Source: CALMJB01 sp963977945 (lineage in GTDB: Bacteria; Actinomycetota; Actinomycetes; Nanopelagicales; Nanopelagicaceae). From it: a stretch of 6,201 bases of DNA. The stretch covers positions 1-6,201 of the forward strand of contig CAXBQO010000067.1 in the NCBI GenBank assembly GCA_963977945.1, given 5' to 3'. The notes beneath the pieces were generated by a model that saw only the letters and a list, made by a program, of their open reading frames with translations, had not been told where the DNA came from and searched no databases. Shown here in pieces: positions 5,742 to 6,201 of the stretch (position 1 is the stretch's first letter; every line of letters starts with the position of its first letter). The position numbers were made by a program, and so were the translations under genes.

Positions 5742-6201
5742 CTAAATTCTATTTTGTTCTCGCTTTGGCAAATTCAACTTTGATGCCACAATTGATATAA
5801 ATACTAAAGCGGTAATCAACAAACTTATCCAAAGCCAAGGCACTTTCCAACCCAACATCAGACCAGCAAATGCGGGGCCGGCAATTTGTCCCACTTGCCA
5901 TGTAGCTGCACTGGCTGAGTTATATCTTCCCCGCAAATGATCTGGTGCTAATTGATTAACGATGCTTGGCAAAATTGGAGACCAAATCATTTCACCAATT
6001 CCAAAAATAAATTGACATGCAATCGCCCAAAATAACGGGGAAATAAATTTGATTCCGCTAAGCGCAAGGGCTGCCCAAGCCAAAGCCCAAAATAAAACTG
6101 CAGCTGATATTGCAAATTTTCTTGAGTAGTTAATTAGTTTTTTTGTTACCCAAAGTTGGCAGGTTGCAATTAAAAATGTATTTGCCGCAAATGCCCATGC
6201 T
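5742..6201 (-). CDS. MFS transporter, C-terminal half (5' end outside window)
   Basis: This is the last 153 codons of a major facilitator carrier, entering from the right edge of the window. The frame stays open from the TTG at 6083 to base 6200 and encodes further membrane residues (for example NTFLIATCQLWVTKKL), so that TTG is not the start. About five to six hydrophobic helices fit the C-terminal half (helices 7-12). The helix 8-9 loop has the usual repeat of the MFS motif, QLAPDHLRGRYNS, followed by WQVGQIAGPAFAG, as in drug-efflux-type (DHA1-like) carriers. Its sequence is clearly different from the neighbouring complete carrier, so this is not a recent duplication. The stop TAG at 5744-5742 is followed 18 bp later by the small membrane protein gene. 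It is probably the first or an early gene of the operon, whose promoter lies outside the window. Substrate unknown. Confidence 0.88.
   Translation of the reverse strand, partial: AWAFAANTFLIATCQLWVTKKLINYSRKFAISAAVLFWALAWAALALSGIKFISPLFWAIACQFIFGIGEMIWSPILPSIVNQLAPDHLRGRYNSASAATWQVGQIAGPAFAGLMLGWKVPWLWISLLITALVFISIVASKLNLPKREQNRI

Noticed and set aside
5742..6083. A 113-residue protein beginning at the TTG at 6083
   Set aside because: The frame continues upstream to the window edge with membrane-helix sequence; it is the C-terminal half of a longer MFS protein.

Overview
The window looks like an AT-rich actinobacterial chromosome (roughly 40% GC by eye). The first gene has the ACT-domain plus small malic-enzyme architecture and wording typical of Actinobacteria. 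The compact layout, very short spacers and low GC would fit a streamlined planktonic actinobacterium of the acI/Nanopelagicales kind. That placement is inference from sequence character, not from a database match.

Plus strand, 1-1940: the 3' part of a malic enzyme gene, which begins before the window, overlaps a DedA-family membrane protein gene by the 4-base ATGA junction, so the two are probably one translationally coupled operon. Minus strand, 1916-2863: a DMT-superfamily YdcZ/DUF606 transporter, whose 3' end overlaps the end of the DedA gene by 25 bp tail to tail. A perfect 11-bp stem sits in this junction. Minus strand, 2913-4031: a secreted HtrA-like trypsin/PDZ protease with an extra cysteine-containing segment after its signal peptide. 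Minus strand, 4128 to the end: a tight three-gene run, read right to left, of a partial MFS transporter, a 123-residue two-helix membrane protein with a charged helical tail, and a complete 403-residue MFS transporter.

Most of the window encodes envelope functions: two MFS carriers, one DMT carrier, a DedA lipid-transporter-like protein and a secreted quality-control protease. The malic enzyme is the only soluble metabolic gene. No gene-free stretch exceeds about 100 bp. No RNA gene, mobile element or CRISPR array was seen. The less ordinary content is regulatory: a hairpin shared by the two convergent genes, and a 12-bp inverted repeat and palindrome around an extended -10 element that seems to drive a leaderless GTG-start transcript of the YdcZ gene. 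I see no evidence of a new multi-gene system.
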